DNA of 64,000 nt from Bacillus canaveralius (GCF_002860125.1 NZ_PGVA01000004.1:1-64000), one strand, 5' to 3'; counted from the stretch's first letter, positions 1 through 9,863 are shown. A program made the numbers and translations. Notes: generated from the letters alone by a model not told the origin.

Positions 1-108
1 CAGGACCGAAACGACCGAAGGGCTAGGCGCTGAAGCTGGACAATGAAATGCGGAAGCGCCTTGAAGCGGAAAAAAAGCTTGGAGATTAAATATGGAGGTG
101 GCCAAGTA
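1..108. other. Window edge upstream of trhP2; end of an undetermined gene
   Basis: This is presumably the tail of the gene before trhP2; in B. subtilis the neighbour is the related trhP1 (yrrN). All three forward frames contain a stop between positions 24 and 46, and 20 codons then stay open in one frame from 27 to the TAA at 87-89, ending in a lysine/glutamate-rich helix-like tail. I cannot tell which frame is the real C-terminus. The SD GGAGGTGG at 94-101 belongs to the next gene. Confidence 0.3.
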
Positions 109-1377
109 ATGTTAACAGCAGAAGATAAAATCTCACAAATCGTTGACGGAAAAAGAGTCATTGTGAAAAAGCCTGAGCTGCTTGCACCGGCCGGTAATTT
201 GGAAAAGTTAAAAATTGCTGTCCATTACGGTGCAGACGCCGTCTTTATTGGCGGCCAGGAATACGGCCTGCGTTCCAATGCCGGTAACTTTACTTTTCAA
301 GAAATGAAGGAAGGCGTCGAGTTTGCTAGAAAGTATGGGGCAAAAATTTATGTAACGACCAATATCTTTGCCCATAATGAGAACATCGATGGGCTTGAGG
401 AATACTTGCTTGGTTTGAAAGATACAGGGATCGCGGGAATTATCGTCGCCGATCCGCTTATTATTGAAACATGCCGCCGGGTTGCCCCGGAAATTGAAGT
501 CCACTTAAGCACGCAGCAGTCCCTTTCCAACTGGAAAGCCGTCCAGTATTGGAAAGAGGAAGGACTTGAACGCGTCGTTCTTGCCCGCGAAACAAGCGCA
601 GAAGAAATTCGCGAAATGAAGGAAAAGGTCGATATTGAAATCGAAGCGTTCATTCATGGAGCGATGTGTATCGCATACTCTGGCCGCTGTACATTAAGCA
701 ATCATATGACAGCCCGCGATTCAAACCGGGGCGGTTGTTGCCAATCATGCCGCTGGGATTATGACCTGTACAAATTGGAAGGTGACAATGAAGTTGCCCT
801 TTTTAACGAAGGGGATTCCGCTTTTGCGATGAGCCCGAAGGATCTGAAGCTAATTGAATCAATTCCGAAAATGATTGAGCTCGGCATCGACAGCTTGAAG
901 ATTGAAGGAAGAATGAAATCAATTCACTATGTTGCGACCGTCGTAAGCGTTTATCGTAAAGTGATTGATGCCTACTGCGCAGACCCCGACAATTTTGCGA
1001 TTCGGAACGAATGGCTCGAGGAATTGGATAAATGTGCAAACCGCGAGACCGCTTCAGCTTTCTTTGAAGGCGTTCCGGGGTATAAAGAGCAAATGTTTGG
1101 AAATCATAGCAAAAAGACGAAATTTGATTTTGTCGGCCTTGTTCTTGATTATGATCCGGACATACAAATCGTTACGCTGCAACAGCGCAATCATTTTAAA
1201 CCCGGGCAGGAAGTAGAATTCTTTGGTCCGGAAATTGAAAATTTCACGCACGTCATTGATCAACTTTGGGATGAATACGGCAATGAACTTGATGCAGCGC
1301 GGCATCCCCTGCAGATTGTCAAATTCAAATTAAATAGGCCGGTCTACCGAAACAACATGATGCGAAAGGAGCTTTAA
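109..1377 (+). CDS. trhP2: Peptidase U32 family tRNA 5-hydroxyuridine synthesis protein TrhP2 (YrrO)
   Basis: The 422-residue protein belongs to the U32 'collagenase-like' family. Its YrrO/TrhP members are now known to drive prephenate-dependent 5-hydroxylation of U34 in tRNA rather than proteolysis. The family opening [20 protein letters not shown] starts near residue 22. The cysteine cluster of the U32 signature (C187, C194, C210/C211, C214) is complete, which fits an Fe-S cluster. The ATG at 109 has GGAGGTGG at the right distance; an in-frame ATG at 43 has none. The stop lies 4 bp before udk, so the two are probably co-transcribed, as in B. subtilis. The molecular role is inferred from the family. 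Confidence 0.9.
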   Translation: MLTAEDKISQIVDGKRVIVKKPELLAPAGNLEKLKIAVHYGADAVFIGGQEYGLRSNAGNFTFQEMKEGVEFARKYGAKIYVTTNIFAHNENIDGLEEYLLGLKDTGIAGIIVADPLIIETCRRVAPEIEVHLSTQQSLSNWKAVQYWKEEGLERVVLARETSAEEIREMKEKVDIEIEAFIHGAMCIAYSGRCTLSNHMTARDSNRGGCCQSCRWDYDLYKLEGDNEVALFNEGDSAFAMSPKDLKLIESIPKMIELGIDSLKIEGRMKSIHYVATVVSVYRKVIDAYCADPDNFAIRNEWLEELDKCANRETASAFFEGVPGYKEQMFGNHSKKTKFDFVGLVLDYDPDIQIVTLQQRNHFKPGQEVEFFGPEIENFTHVIDQLWDEYGNELDAARHPLQIVKFKLNRPVYRNNMMRKEL

Positions 1378-1381
1378 ACCG

Positions 1382-2017
1382 ATGAAACGCAAACCAGTTG
1401 TTATTGGTGTAGCTGGCGGTTCCGGCTCGGGAAAGACAAGTGTATCAAAAGCGATATATCACAGCTTTAAAGGCCATTCAATTTTAATGATTGAACAGGA
1501 TTACTATTATAAAGATCAGACGCATTTGCCGTTTGAAGAAAGGCTTAAAACGAATTATGACCACCCGCTTGCATTTGACAATGATTTATTGATTTCCCAC
1601 CTGAAAAAATTGCTTGCTAATGACCCGATCGAAAAGCCAGTATACGATTATGCAATTCACACAAGGTCTGACGAGGTAATCGCTGTCGAACCAAAAGACG
1701 TCATCATCCTCGAAGGCATACTCGTATTGGAAGATGAGCGGCTCCGCAACTTAATGGATATAAAATTATTTGTTGATACTGACGCCGATTTGCGGATTAT
1801 TCGCCGCCTCCGCCGCGACATTAGAGACCGCGGGCGGAAAATGGATGCGGTTATTGAACAATATGTAAATGTTGTTCGCCCCATGCATAACCAATTTATC
1901 GAACCGACAAAAAGATACGCAGATGTGATCATCCCTGAAGGCGGTCACAACCATGTTGCAATCGACTTAATGGTCACTAAAATTCAAACAATTCTTGAAC
2001 AAAAATCATTTTTATGA
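1382..2017 (+). CDS. udk: Uridine kinase
   Basis: Cytosolic P-loop kinase that phosphorylates uridine and cytidine to UMP and CMP in pyrimidine salvage. The Walker A motif GGSGSGKT is at residues 12-19, followed by the conserved QDYYYKD segment and the NYDHPLAFD nucleoside-binding region. The 211 residues match the family size. It starts 4 bp after the trhP2 stop, with the SD GAAAGGAGC inside the end of trhP2, so it is operonic. Cytidine deaminase (cdd), which feeds the same salvage route, lies far downstream in this window. Confidence 0.95.
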   Translation: MKRKPVVIGVAGGSGSGKTSVSKAIYHSFKGHSILMIEQDYYYKDQTHLPFEERLKTNYDHPLAFDNDLLISHLKKLLANDPIEKPVYDYAIHTRSDEVIAVEPKDVIILEGILVLEDERLRNLMDIKLFVDTDADLRIIRRLRRDIRDRGRKMDAVIEQYVNVVRPMHNQFIEPTKRYADVIIPEGGHNHVAIDLMVTKIQTILEQKSFL

Positions 2018-2064
2018 AACAATAACGTATATATCATTAAAATGTCCTTGTGACTGAAAGTGAT

Positions 2065-2089
2065 GCGCGCCCTTTATAAGAGGACGCGC
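2065..2089 (+). other. GC-rich inverted repeat between udk and greA
   Basis: GCGCGCCCT and AGGACGCGC pair with one mismatch across a 7-nt loop. No T-run follows, so it is not a classical intrinsic terminator. It may be a 3'-end stabiliser of udk mRNA or lie in the greA leader. Confidence 0.4.
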
Positions 2090-2170
2090 TCCTATGTATT
2101 TGTAAGTACATTACATACTTTAATACACAATCTATATGGGGGATTGTGAAACCAGAAGGAGTGAAGGGTT

Positions 2171-2647
2171 TTGGCTGCAGAGAAAATATTCCCGATGACA
2201 CAGGCTGGAAAAGAAAAGCTTGAACAAGAATTAGAACATTTGAAAACGGTAAAACGCAAAGAAGTGGTTGAACGGATTAAAATCGCAAGAAGCTTTGGCG
2301 ATTTATCCGAGAACTCAGAATATGATTCAGCGAAAGAAGAGCAGGCTTTCGTCGAAGGCCGGATCACGACTCTTGAAAATATGATTCGCAACGCAAAAAT
2401 AATTGAAGAAGACGAAATGAGCAGTGATTCTGTTTCCTTAGGCCGCTCCGTTACATTTGTCGAGCTTCCCAAAGGCGAAGAAGAAACATACACAATTGTC
2501 GGAAGTGCAGAAGCAGATCCGTTTGAAGGTAAAATTTCCAATGATTCACCGATCGCAAGAAGCCTGATGGGCAAAAAAGTCGGCGACGAAGTATCCGTTC
2601 AAACTCCTGGTGGAGAAATGAGCGTCCGAATCGTTTCAATCCACTAA
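2171..2647 (+). CDS. greA: Transcription elongation factor GreA
   Basis: GreA enters the RNA polymerase secondary channel and stimulates transcript cleavage in backtracked complexes. The N-terminal antiparallel coiled coil spans about residues 12-75 and contains the conserved [14 protein letters not shown] segment with the acidic tip. The C-terminal FKBP-like domain ends with the usual [12 protein letters not shown]-like motif. Length is 158 residues, typical. The start is a TTG at 2171 behind the SD AAGGAGTGAAGGG. It is followed by its own terminator and stands in the conserved udk-greA-pbpI order. Confidence 0.95.
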   Translation: MAAEKIFPMTQAGKEKLEQELEHLKTVKRKEVVERIKIARSFGDLSENSEYDSAKEEQAFVEGRITTLENMIRNAKIIEEDEMSSDSVSLGRSVTFVELPKGEEETYTIVGSAEADPFEGKISNDSPIARSLMGKKVGDEVSVQTPGGEMSVRIVSIH

Positions 2648-2650
2648 CAT

Positions 2651-2678
2651 AAAACGTCCGCTGCTGCGGGCGTTTTTT
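2651..2678 (+). terminator. Intrinsic terminator of greA
   Basis: An 8-bp stem (ACGTCCGC with GCGGGCGT, one G-U pair) with a 4-nt loop is followed by six T. It starts a few bases after the greA stop. Confidence 0.8.
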
Positions 2679-2724
2679 AATATCTGTTTTTTATCAGCTC
2701 CTGTATATAACCGTTTGAAAATTG

Positions 2725-2759
2725 AAAACCTCGTCAACACTTTTGATGAGGTGTTTTTT
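2725..2759 (+). promoter_or_regulatory. Terminator-like hairpin overlapping the pbpI ribosome-binding site
   Basis: ACCTCGTC (2728-2735) pairs with GATGAGGT (2745-2752). A run of six T at 2754-2759 abuts the ATG at 2760. The 3' arm is also the SD of pbpI (GATGAGGTG). Transcripts entering from upstream would tend to stop here, or have the SD masked, while a promoter inside the loop would escape. The same layout is found at yqfC. The function is inferred. Confidence 0.5.
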
Positions 2760-4517
2760 ATGTGGAGAAAACGGGTGCTCGTTTGGCTTTTTATATGTTT
2801 TTCAGGATTTATGCTGCTGTTGGGCAGGCTCGTCCAAGTTCAATTATTTGCTGCGGAAAACTTTTCAAAACATCATATTAACTTGCTCGAAGCAAGCGTC
2901 CAGCAGCGCTCCCAGGAGATGGTGCTTGACCATGGCAGGGGCAATTTTCATGACCGCAATGGCCGGCCGATCGCTTATGAAAAGAAAGCAGTGTTAATCT
3001 TGTTTCCTTTTCTTGAAAAAATGGAATGGGATGCAGAAAGGGTGGCGAAAATCGTCGATGCCCCCAGGACAGAGCTTATCGCAGCAGTCGCGAAAAGTAA
3101 GCAGCCGTTTGCGTTTCGGTCACCCGAACCATTGATATTAACGAATCATCAAATGGACCGCATCAATTCATTAAAAATACCCGGTGTGTTTGCAGTAGAA
3201 CAAAAATATCCGCTGGAGAAAGTCCCCGCTGGACAGTTGATTGGAATTACCGGGGAAAACACAGCGGAGATTCGGCAAAGATATCCAGGAAAGGATCTTT
3301 CCCCGCAAACGTTGATTGGCGTTTCGGGGCTTGAAGCAAGCTTTGATGAGTTTTTGCTCCCGGAAGGAAAGTCGAAGCTTGTCTTTCATGTGGACGGCGA
3401 TGGCGGGCCTTTGTTTGGCATTAATGTGAAATATGTGGACCCGGCAAATCCGTTTTATCCGGTCAATATTAAAACAACATTGGATATTGAGTTGCAGAAA
3501 CGGGCTGAGGAACTGGCGGATCAGCATGGCATTATAAAAGGCGGCCTCGTTTTGCTCGATATTGAGACAAACAGTGTGCTTGCGATGGTTTCCCGCCCCA
3601 ATATCAGTCAACAGGATCCATATAATCAAAATGGAATCACTAACATGATGCTAAAGGAGCAAATTATGGGTTCGGTCTTTAAAACCGTTATTGCCGCAGC
3701 CGCGATTGATTACGAGCTTGACAACCCGTCCCGGACGTTTGACTGCAGCAGGAAAATTAACGGGGAACCGGATACGACCTATGAGCATGGCACCTTAAAT
3801 TTTATTGATAGCTTTGCGAGAAGCTGCAATTATACGTTTGGAGAATTGGCAAAGGAATTGAGCGACATTGACCCGAATCTGATTGAGGAATATGCAGAAA
3901 AATTATCGCTAACCGGCCCGGTTGGCTGGCAGGGCAGTGTCTACCATTTTGACGATTTTAAACAAATGGCCGATGAAGATATTGGCCGGGTGTTCAGGAA
4001 GGATCAGGAAAGAACGGACAAGAACTTTGTGGCCCTCTCCGGAATAGGACAGCATGAGGTAAGGGCAACGCCTTTAGCGGTGGCCAGCATGATGGCTGTG
4101 ATTGCCAGAGGCGGGCAAAAAGAAATGGTTAGAGCGGTTTCCGAAATTGAATACAAAAATGGTACGGTGATGGCTGAATTTGCCCAGGCACCGTTAAAAG
4201 GGGAAGAAATCGCTCCTTATACCGCGATGAAGCTCCAGCAGTTGCTTCGCGAAGTGGTTATAAATGAAAACGGAACAGGCCGATGGTTTAACGACCTGCC
4301 TTATGAAGTAGCCGGAAAGTCGGGAACGGCGGAAACCGGTATTTTTGATCATGAACAGCAATTGCATAATAAATGGTTTGCAGGCTATTTTCCTTATCAT
4401 GATCCTAAATATGCTCTCGTTACAGTCAACCTTGATGTACGCTCGGATCAAGGAGGAATAAATCCTTTTTTTGCTGACATGGTCAAGGCAGTTCATGACT
4501 ATAATCTCAAACAATAA
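2760..4517 (+). CDS. pbpI: Class B penicillin-binding protein PbpI, D,D-transpeptidase
   Basis: Membrane-anchored peptidoglycan transpeptidase of 585 residues. An N-terminal transmembrane anchor (about residues 7-26) precedes a PBP dimerisation domain. The transpeptidase domain has all three active-site motifs: S305-V-F-K308, S355-C-N357 and K520-S-G-T523. ATG 2760 is chosen because GATGAGGTG lies 8 bp upstream; a longer reading frame to 2715 lacks an SD. In B. subtilis the gene at this position is sporulation-associated (SigF). Here the SD sits in a terminator-like hairpin. It is monocistronic or read through into yrrS. Confidence 0.92.
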   Translation: MWRKRVLVWLFICFSGFMLLLGRLVQVQLFAAENFSKHHINLLEASVQQRSQEMVLDHGRGNFHDRNGRPIAYEKKAVLILFPFLEKMEWDAERVAKIVDAPRTELIAAVAKSKQPFAFRSPEPLILTNHQMDRINSLKIPGVFAVEQKYPLEKVPAGQLIGITGENTAEIRQRYPGKDLSPQTLIGVSGLEASFDEFLLPEGKSKLVFHVDGDGGPLFGINVKYVDPANPFYPVNIKTTLDIELQKRAEELADQHGIIKGGLVLLDIETNSVLAMVSRPNISQQDPYNQNGITNMMLKEQIMGSVFKTVIAAAAIDYELDNPSRTFDCSRKINGEPDTTYEHGTLNFIDSFARSCNYTFGELAKELSDIDPNLIEEYAEKLSLTGPVGWQGSVYHFDDFKQMADEDIGRVFRKDQERTDKNFVALSGIGQHEVRATPLAVASMMAVIARGGQKEMVRAVSEIEYKNGTVMAEFAQAPLKGEEIAPYTAMKLQQLLREVVINENGTGRWFNDLPYEVAGKSGTAETGIFDHEQQLHNKWFAGYFPYHDPKYALVTVNLDVRSDQGGINPFFADMVKAVHDYNLKQ

Positions 4518-4659
4518 AACGTTACTTTGCCCGGCATCCACCCAATCATGAAGTTGTGCCCTTGTACAATATCCAAAATTGTGAAGGATAATCCGGTTCA
4601 TGTTATCATAAATTCATGATAGAATATTGGCAGGCTGAAAAAAAGGAGGCTAAACAACT

Positions 4660-5388
4660 TTGAACAGTGGATTGGATGGTCGCGATACGATTTCCCGTTC
4701 TGGAAAGCGGGCTAAGAAACGCAAAACAAATATCATTTTAAATAGCTTAATCGCAATAGTCCTCGTCTTGATCATTGTTGTAGCTACGTCTATTTTTGCG
4801 GGTGGCAATGACGAAGCGGCAAGCAACGATCAACCTGTCGAAGAGAAAAGTGAAACAACGGACAAAGTGAAAAACAGCAATTCCGAAAAAGAGAAATCAC
4901 AATCTGGAAAAGAAAGCAAAAACTCTGCTGAGCGTAAGGAAAAAGCAGCTAATCAGTCGGAAAGCAAAAAGTCCGATGACAATGTCGATGACGAGTCTTC
5001 CAAAGAGCAGGAAGAAGAAGCCGATGATGAAAACGAAGATCAGGCAGTCGTCACAGAAGGCGGAAGCGATCCAAATGTGAAAAATACAATCGTCAATCCG
5101 GGCTGGAAGCCGGTCGGAACCTCGCAAACCGGAGAGCATCCTGCAGGCGTTTATGAACAAGGTTCAACAGATTGGCAGGAAATGATCCAGGCGGTTACGT
5201 ACGCTACTGGGCTTGACGAAAATAATATGACAGTTTGGCGTCTGGAAAACAACGGAACGAACCGGTCAGTTGCGACGATTACTGCAAAAGACACGAAACA
5301 GCCATTCAGGGTGTATATCGAGTGGGTTGACCAGCAAGGCTGGAAACCGGTAAGAGTGGAAGAATTAATAGAAAACGATAAAGGCTAG
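4660..5388 (+). CDS. yrrS: YrrS family membrane protein (DUF1510)
   Basis: The protein has 242 residues. A basic N-terminus (to about residue 25) precedes one transmembrane helix (about 26-47). A highly charged low-complexity stretch rich in E, K, S, D and N (about 50-130) leads to a conserved C-terminal globular domain starting near VNPGWKPVGTSQTG. This architecture is that of YrrS, the conserved neighbour of PbpI. The C-terminal domain should be extracytoplasmic. The biochemical role is unknown; the pairing with a transpeptidase suggests wall synthesis during sporulation. The start is TTG 4660 behind AAAAAGGAGG. Confidence 0.85.
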   Translation: MNSGLDGRDTISRSGKRAKKRKTNIILNSLIAIVLVLIIVVATSIFAGGNDEAASNDQPVEEKSETTDKVKNSNSEKEKSQSGKESKNSAERKEKAANQSESKKSDDNVDDESSKEQEEEADDENEDQAVVTEGGSDPNVKNTIVNPGWKPVGTSQTGEHPAGVYEQGSTDWQEMIQAVTYATGLDENNMTVWRLENNGTNRSVATITAKDTKQPFRVYIEWVDQQGWKPVRVEELIENDKG

Positions 5389-5396
5389 TAAGCTTA

Positions 5397-5429
5397 GAAA
5401 GCCGATCACTTCCAAGTGATCGGCCTTTT
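5397..5429. terminator. Bidirectional terminator between yrrS and yrzA
   Basis: A perfect 11-bp stem, GCCGATCACTT with AAGTGATCGGC, has a 2-base apparent loop. A-rich sequence precedes it and CTTTTC follows, so it can serve both convergent genes. Confidence 0.85.
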
Positions 5430-5441
5430 CGATTTATCCGA

Positions 5442-5648
5442 TTATCGTTTAGCTTTAAAATGAACAACCGCCGAGTAAAACGTGCGGCCATTCTCATCGA
5501 CGTGCATCTGGTGCGAAACAGAATGGACAGCAAGCATGATCGCTTTGTTGATATCGATTTGTTCATTGATTCTTTTTTCTAAAGCTTTTAAATCTGTAGC
5601 CTGAAAAAATTCAACTTTATCTTCTAATAAATCAAATTGGAAGCTCAT
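5442..5648 (-). CDS. yrzA: YrzA family small protein (DUF2536)
   Basis: A 68-residue cytoplasmic-looking protein starting MSFQFDLLEDKVEFF and ending in a YSAVVHFKA motif. It matches the small YrzA/DUF2536 proteins of Bacillus over its full length. The function is unknown. The ATG at 5648 (reverse strand) has a GAAGGAG SD; the open frame continues upstream but into the repeat element. The first MITE-like copy begins 17 bp upstream of the start, so any promoter lies inside or beyond that element. Confidence 0.8.
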   Translation of the reverse strand: MSFQFDLLEDKVEFFQATDLKALEKRINEQIDINKAIMLAVHSVSHQMHVDENGRTFYSAVVHFKAKR

Positions 5649-5665
5649 AAATACTCCTTCTGTTA

Positions 5666-5815
5666 GAGTAAATTTCATAAAGCATTTCTTTAATTGAAAA
5701 ACGAACAATTATATAAAAGTTAACAGCATTATTCGTTTCATACTGAATCCTCCTCGTTCATTTAGACAATTTAATTCGTTTTTCGGTTTAGCTTATTACA
5801 TTGTGAAATTTACTC
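5666..5815 (+). mobile_element. MITE-like element, copy A (150 bp)
   Basis: The ends are perfect 12-bp inverted repeats, GAGTAAATTTCA and TGAAATTTACTC. Inside are subterminal inverted repeats GAAAAACGAA and TTCGTTTTTC. TGTTA flanks both sides directly (5661-5665 and 5816-5820), which looks like a 5-bp target duplication. There is no reading frame for a transposase. It aligns end to end with 12116-12264 and, inverted, with 62708-62858. It lies between the divergent yrzA and yrrT. Confidence 0.85.
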
Positions 5816-5876
5816 TGTTAAACAAGATTTTTTTTAGTTATTTTAAAGTGTCCAATCTTTTCTAGCAAGCTAATGT

Positions 5877-5906
5877 TTGCCATGCCGGGAAGAAGTATGG
5901 TAAATT
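5877..5906 (+). promoter_or_regulatory. Putative SigA promoter of the yrrT operon
   Basis: TTGCCA at 5877-5882 is followed after 18 bp by TAAATT with a TG-N extension at 5898-5900. Match quality is moderate. Confidence 0.4.
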
Positions 5907-5925
5907 GAGAACAAGATTATTTAAT

Positions 5926-5955
5926 TCATACTATACTGATGGGAATTATAATATA
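5926..5955 (+). promoter_or_regulatory. Possible CymR-type operator in the yrrT leader
   Basis: An AT-rich stretch ending ACTGATGGGAATTATAAT lies just downstream of the putative promoter. It resembles the GGAATTAT half of CymR cysteine-metabolism operators, and this operon is CymR-controlled in B. subtilis. Assignment is from memory of the motif and is uncertain. Confidence 0.3.
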
Positions 5956-5970
5956 TGGAGAGTGAGTAAT

Positions 5971-6609
5971 ATGGGGAAAGAATTTCTAGAGCTTTTTGAA
6001 CAATGGGCTGATTCTTATGATTCCAGTGTGAGCGGTCATGACATTGAATATAAAGAGGTATTTAAAAATTATGAAAAAATTCTCGGCGAAGTGGCAGCGC
6101 GTTCAAACGGGCATGTTTTGGAATTTGGAGTGGGAACAGGCAACCTTACTGAATCATTACTGGCCAAAGGGCTTAAGGTGACCGGAATTGAACCATCTCC
6201 AGCGATGAGAAAAATAGCCGAAGAAAAACTTGCAGGCAGAGTGGCTGTATTGGGAGGGGATTTTCTCAGCTTCCCTGAAGTTGAGCCATTTCAAGCGGTC
6301 GTCAGCACCTATGCTTTTCACCATTTAACAGACGAAGAAAAGGCTGAGGCGATCGCCCGCTATGGTAATCTTCTCGCTCCGGGTGGTAAAATAGTTTTTG
6401 CGGATACAATGTACGAGTCTGCAGAGGCTTATAAAGAGGCAATTACGGATGCCGTATCAAAAAGTTTTCACAATCTGGCAGAAGATTTGCAGCGTGAATA
6501 CTACACGACAATTCCTATTTTAACGGAAATTCTTGAAACCAATGGCTTTACAGCTACATTTGAGAAATGCAATGATTTTGTCTGGATTATGGAAGGTGAA
6601 AAACGTTAA
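5971..6609 (+). CDS. yrrT: Class I SAM-dependent methyltransferase YrrT
   Basis: A 212-residue Rossmann-fold methyltransferase with SAM motif LEFGVGTGN (motif I), GIEPS (motif II) and the STYAFHHLTDEEK segment typical of YrrT. It opens the operon that converts methionine-cycle products to cysteine. YrrT is thought to use SAM and so supply S-adenosylhomocysteine for MtnN, though its acceptor is not established. ATG 5971 follows GGAGAGTG; an upstream in-frame ATG at 5905 has no SD. mtnN starts 15 bp after the stop. Confidence 0.88.
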   Translation: MGKEFLELFEQWADSYDSSVSGHDIEYKEVFKNYEKILGEVAARSNGHVLEFGVGTGNLTESLLAKGLKVTGIEPSPAMRKIAEEKLAGRVAVLGGDFLSFPEVEPFQAVVSTYAFHHLTDEEKAEAIARYGNLLAPGGKIVFADTMYESAEAYKEAITDAVSKSFHNLAEDLQREYYTTIPILTEILETNGFTATFEKCNDFVWIMEGEKR

Positions 6610-6624
6610 GAAAGAGGTATATCC

Positions 6625-7329
6625 ATGAAAATAGCCATTATCGGAGCAATGGAAGAAGAAGTAACGATCCTGCGCGACAAAATCGCAGGCCAACACCAAG
6701 AGACAATCGCTGGCTGTGAATTTACAAGCGGATTGATGAATGGGGCTGACGTCATCCTGCTTCGTTCCGGGATCGGAAAAGTCAATGCAGCCATGTCTAC
6801 ATCGATTCTTTTAGAAAAGTTCAATCCTGATTTCGTCATCAATACAGGATCGGCAGGCGGCCTTAATCCCGACTTGAATGTCGGTGACGTTGTGATTTCA
6901 ACAGATGTTCGCCACCATGATGTAGATGTTACGGCGTTTGGCTATGAATATGGCCAGGTTCCCCAGCTGCCGGCTGCCTTTGAAGCTGACAGCGAATTGA
7001 TCGAGATTGCTGAGAATTGTGCAAAAGAAATTGAAGGAGCCCAGGTTGTGACAGGATTAATCGCAACAGGCGATTCCTTTATGAGCGATCCGGAACGGGT
7101 CCAGGCAATCAGCCAAAAATTTACCGATCTGCAGGCGGTTGAGATGGAAGCAGCGGCGATTGCCCAGGTTGCTTATCAATTTAATAAACCATTCGTGGTC
7201 ATTCGTTCTTTGTCGGACATTGCCGGAAAAGAGTCGAACGTATCTTTTGATCAATATTTACAAAAAGCGGCCTTAAACTCAGCCAATCTTGTCATGAAAA
7301 TCGTCTCCACATTACAAAATCACCATTAG
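6625..7329 (+). CDS. mtnN: 5'-methylthioadenosine/S-adenosylhomocysteine nucleosidase
   Basis: Hydrolyses MTA and SAH to adenine plus the thioribose or ribosylhomocysteine moiety. The fold starts [13 protein letters not shown], carries the NTGSAGGL substrate loop, the VEMEAAA ribose-binding motif and the RSLSD catalytic aspartate motif. The 234 residues are standard. It is the second gene of the operon and provides the entry step of SAH recycling, with mccA and mccB completing reverse transsulfuration. Confidence 0.96.
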   Translation: MKIAIIGAMEEEVTILRDKIAGQHQETIAGCEFTSGLMNGADVILLRSGIGKVNAAMSTSILLEKFNPDFVINTGSAGGLNPDLNVGDVVISTDVRHHDVDVTAFGYEYGQVPQLPAAFEADSELIEIAENCAKEIEGAQVVTGLIATGDSFMSDPERVQAISQKFTDLQAVEMEAAAIAQVAYQFNKPFVVIRSLSDIAGKESNVSFDQYLQKAALNSANLVMKIVSTLQNHH

Positions 7330-7346
7330 GACGGAGAAGAACGGTA

Positions 7347-8270
7347 ATGAAAGTTTACAAAAATGTACACGAACTGATCGGCCACACACCAATCGTCGAA
7401 TTAAGCCGATTCCAGATACCGAAGGGTGTTGGTCTGTTTGCAAAGCTGGAGTTCATGAACCCGGGCGGCAGCGTCAAAGATCGTCTCGGCCAGGAGCTGT
7501 TAAAGGCTGCCATGGACAGCGGCAAGCTTCCTCCCGGAGGGACGGTTATTGAACCGACCGCAGGGAATACGGGAATCGGCCTTGCTCTTGCGGCGATTAA
7601 TAAAGGAATCAAAGTGATTTTTTGTGTCCCTGAAAAATTCAGCATCGAAAAACAGGAGTTAATGAAAGCGCTTGGGGCAGACATCGTCCATACACCAACG
7701 GAAGATGGAATGAAGGGCGCCATCCAGAAAGCACAGCAGCTGCTTGCGGAAATTCCTGATTCATATTGTCCGCAGCAATTCAGCAATCCAGCTAATCCTG
7801 CAACGTACTACAAAACGCTGGGTCCGGAGATCTTTGAGCAAATGGATGGCAATATAGATGTTTTTGTAGCAGGAGCAGGAACAGGCGGAACGTTTATGGG
7901 AACGGCCCGTTATTTGAAGGAACAGAGACCATCTGTTAAAACGGTTATTGTTGAACCGCAAGGATCAATTTTAAACGGCGGCGAACCAGGTCCGCATAAA
8001 ACCGAAGGCATTGGCATGGAGTTTTTGCCTGATTATATGGACCCGAGCTTTTTTGATGCGATCCATACGGTGTCGGATCCAGATGCGTTTTTTTTAGTAA
8101 AAGAATTAGCAGTTCGAGAAGGCCTTCTCGTCGGCAGTTCTTCAGGTTCGGCCATGCATGCAGCGCTTGAAGAAGCAAAAACTGCAAAGCCCGGCACCAA
8201 TATTGTCGTGATTTTCCCTGACGGGAGCGAACGATACTTAAGCAAAAAGATATATCAAGGAGGAATTTAA
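7347..8270 (+). CDS. mccA: Cystathionine beta-synthase / O-acetylserine-dependent MccA
   Basis: PLP fold-type II enzyme that condenses homocysteine with (O-acetyl)serine to cystathionine. The PLP lysine is K44 in NPGGSVKDR, the asparagine loop is PTAGNTGIG and the phosphate cradle GAGTGGT is intact. The 307-residue length lacks the CBS and heme domains of eukaryotic enzymes, as expected for MccA (YrhA). The stop codon abuts the mccB start, so the two are translationally coupled. CysK is the main look-alike, but the operon context favours MccA. Confidence 0.92.
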   Translation: MKVYKNVHELIGHTPIVELSRFQIPKGVGLFAKLEFMNPGGSVKDRLGQELLKAAMDSGKLPPGGTVIEPTAGNTGIGLALAAINKGIKVIFCVPEKFSIEKQELMKALGADIVHTPTEDGMKGAIQKAQQLLAEIPDSYCPQQFSNPANPATYYKTLGPEIFEQMDGNIDVFVAGAGTGGTFMGTARYLKEQRPSVKTVIVEPQGSILNGGEPGPHKTEGIGMEFLPDYMDPSFFDAIHTVSDPDAFFLVKELAVREGLLVGSSSGSAMHAALEEAKTAKPGTNIVVIFPDGSERYLSKKIYQGGI

Positions 8271-9407
<1,137 letters not shown>

Positions 9408-9415
9408 AGCACTAT

Positions 9416-9455
9416 GAAAAAGGAGCCGACCCGCTTTAGGGTCGACTCCTTTTTG
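9416..9455 (+). terminator. Terminator of the mccB operon
   Basis: A 12-bp stem (AGGAGCCGACCC with GGGTCGACTCCT, one mismatch), loop GCTTTA, flanked by A-run and T-run. Confidence 0.88.
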
Positions 9456-9863
9456 GATATAAGTGAATAAAGATGCTAACATTTTATCGTATCGCTTAAA
9501 TAAAGACGATTTTCGCTTAATTCCCGAAGTTTCCGCTTAAATCAAAGGTATTTTCGCTTAAAACCTCTCATTTTCCGCTTAATTATTCCGACTGTATAAT
9601 GATAAAAGTAATTTAATGTAAATTAATAGAAATTAATGTAAAAGTTTTGAGCTCAAACTCCATAGTTCGCGACTGTAATAATATTTTCGCTCGATTAGAT
9701 CAAAAAAACTAGTTTTTTTACTAAATAACACCTCTTATCTTAATGAAAGTCTAGTCCACGACCATGCTATATGAATTCCCAATGATTACATCCTCTATGT
9801 ATCTTGCAAATATGTTAAAGTAGTCTAGCAAGCTTAAAAATAAGAAGCGCAGGTGAATGAAAA
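9456..9863. other. Intergenic region upstream of yrhC, about 400 bp
   Basis: No gene is seen. From 9493 it holds five CGCTTAA copies (separate entry). AT-rich direct repeats of AATTAATGTAAA type follow around 9610-9648, and a perfect 18-bp palindrome AAAAAAACTAGTTTTTTT lies at 9702-9719. The remainder up to the yrhC SD (GCAGGTG) shows no strong promoter that I could pick out. Confidence 0.6.
9493..9582 (+). repeat. Five-copy phased CGCTTAA array
   Basis: CGCTTAA occurs at 9493, 9514, 9534, 9555 and 9576, giving spacings of 21, 20, 21 and 21 bp. Each copy except the first is preceded by TTT or TTTC, while the bases between copies differ. A period close to two helical turns puts all copies on one DNA face. 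Confidence 0.85.

Noticed and set aside
9493-9582. CRISPR array
   Set aside because: The repeated unit is only 7 bp, spacers are about 14 bp and no cas genes are near; it does not fit CRISPR dimensions.
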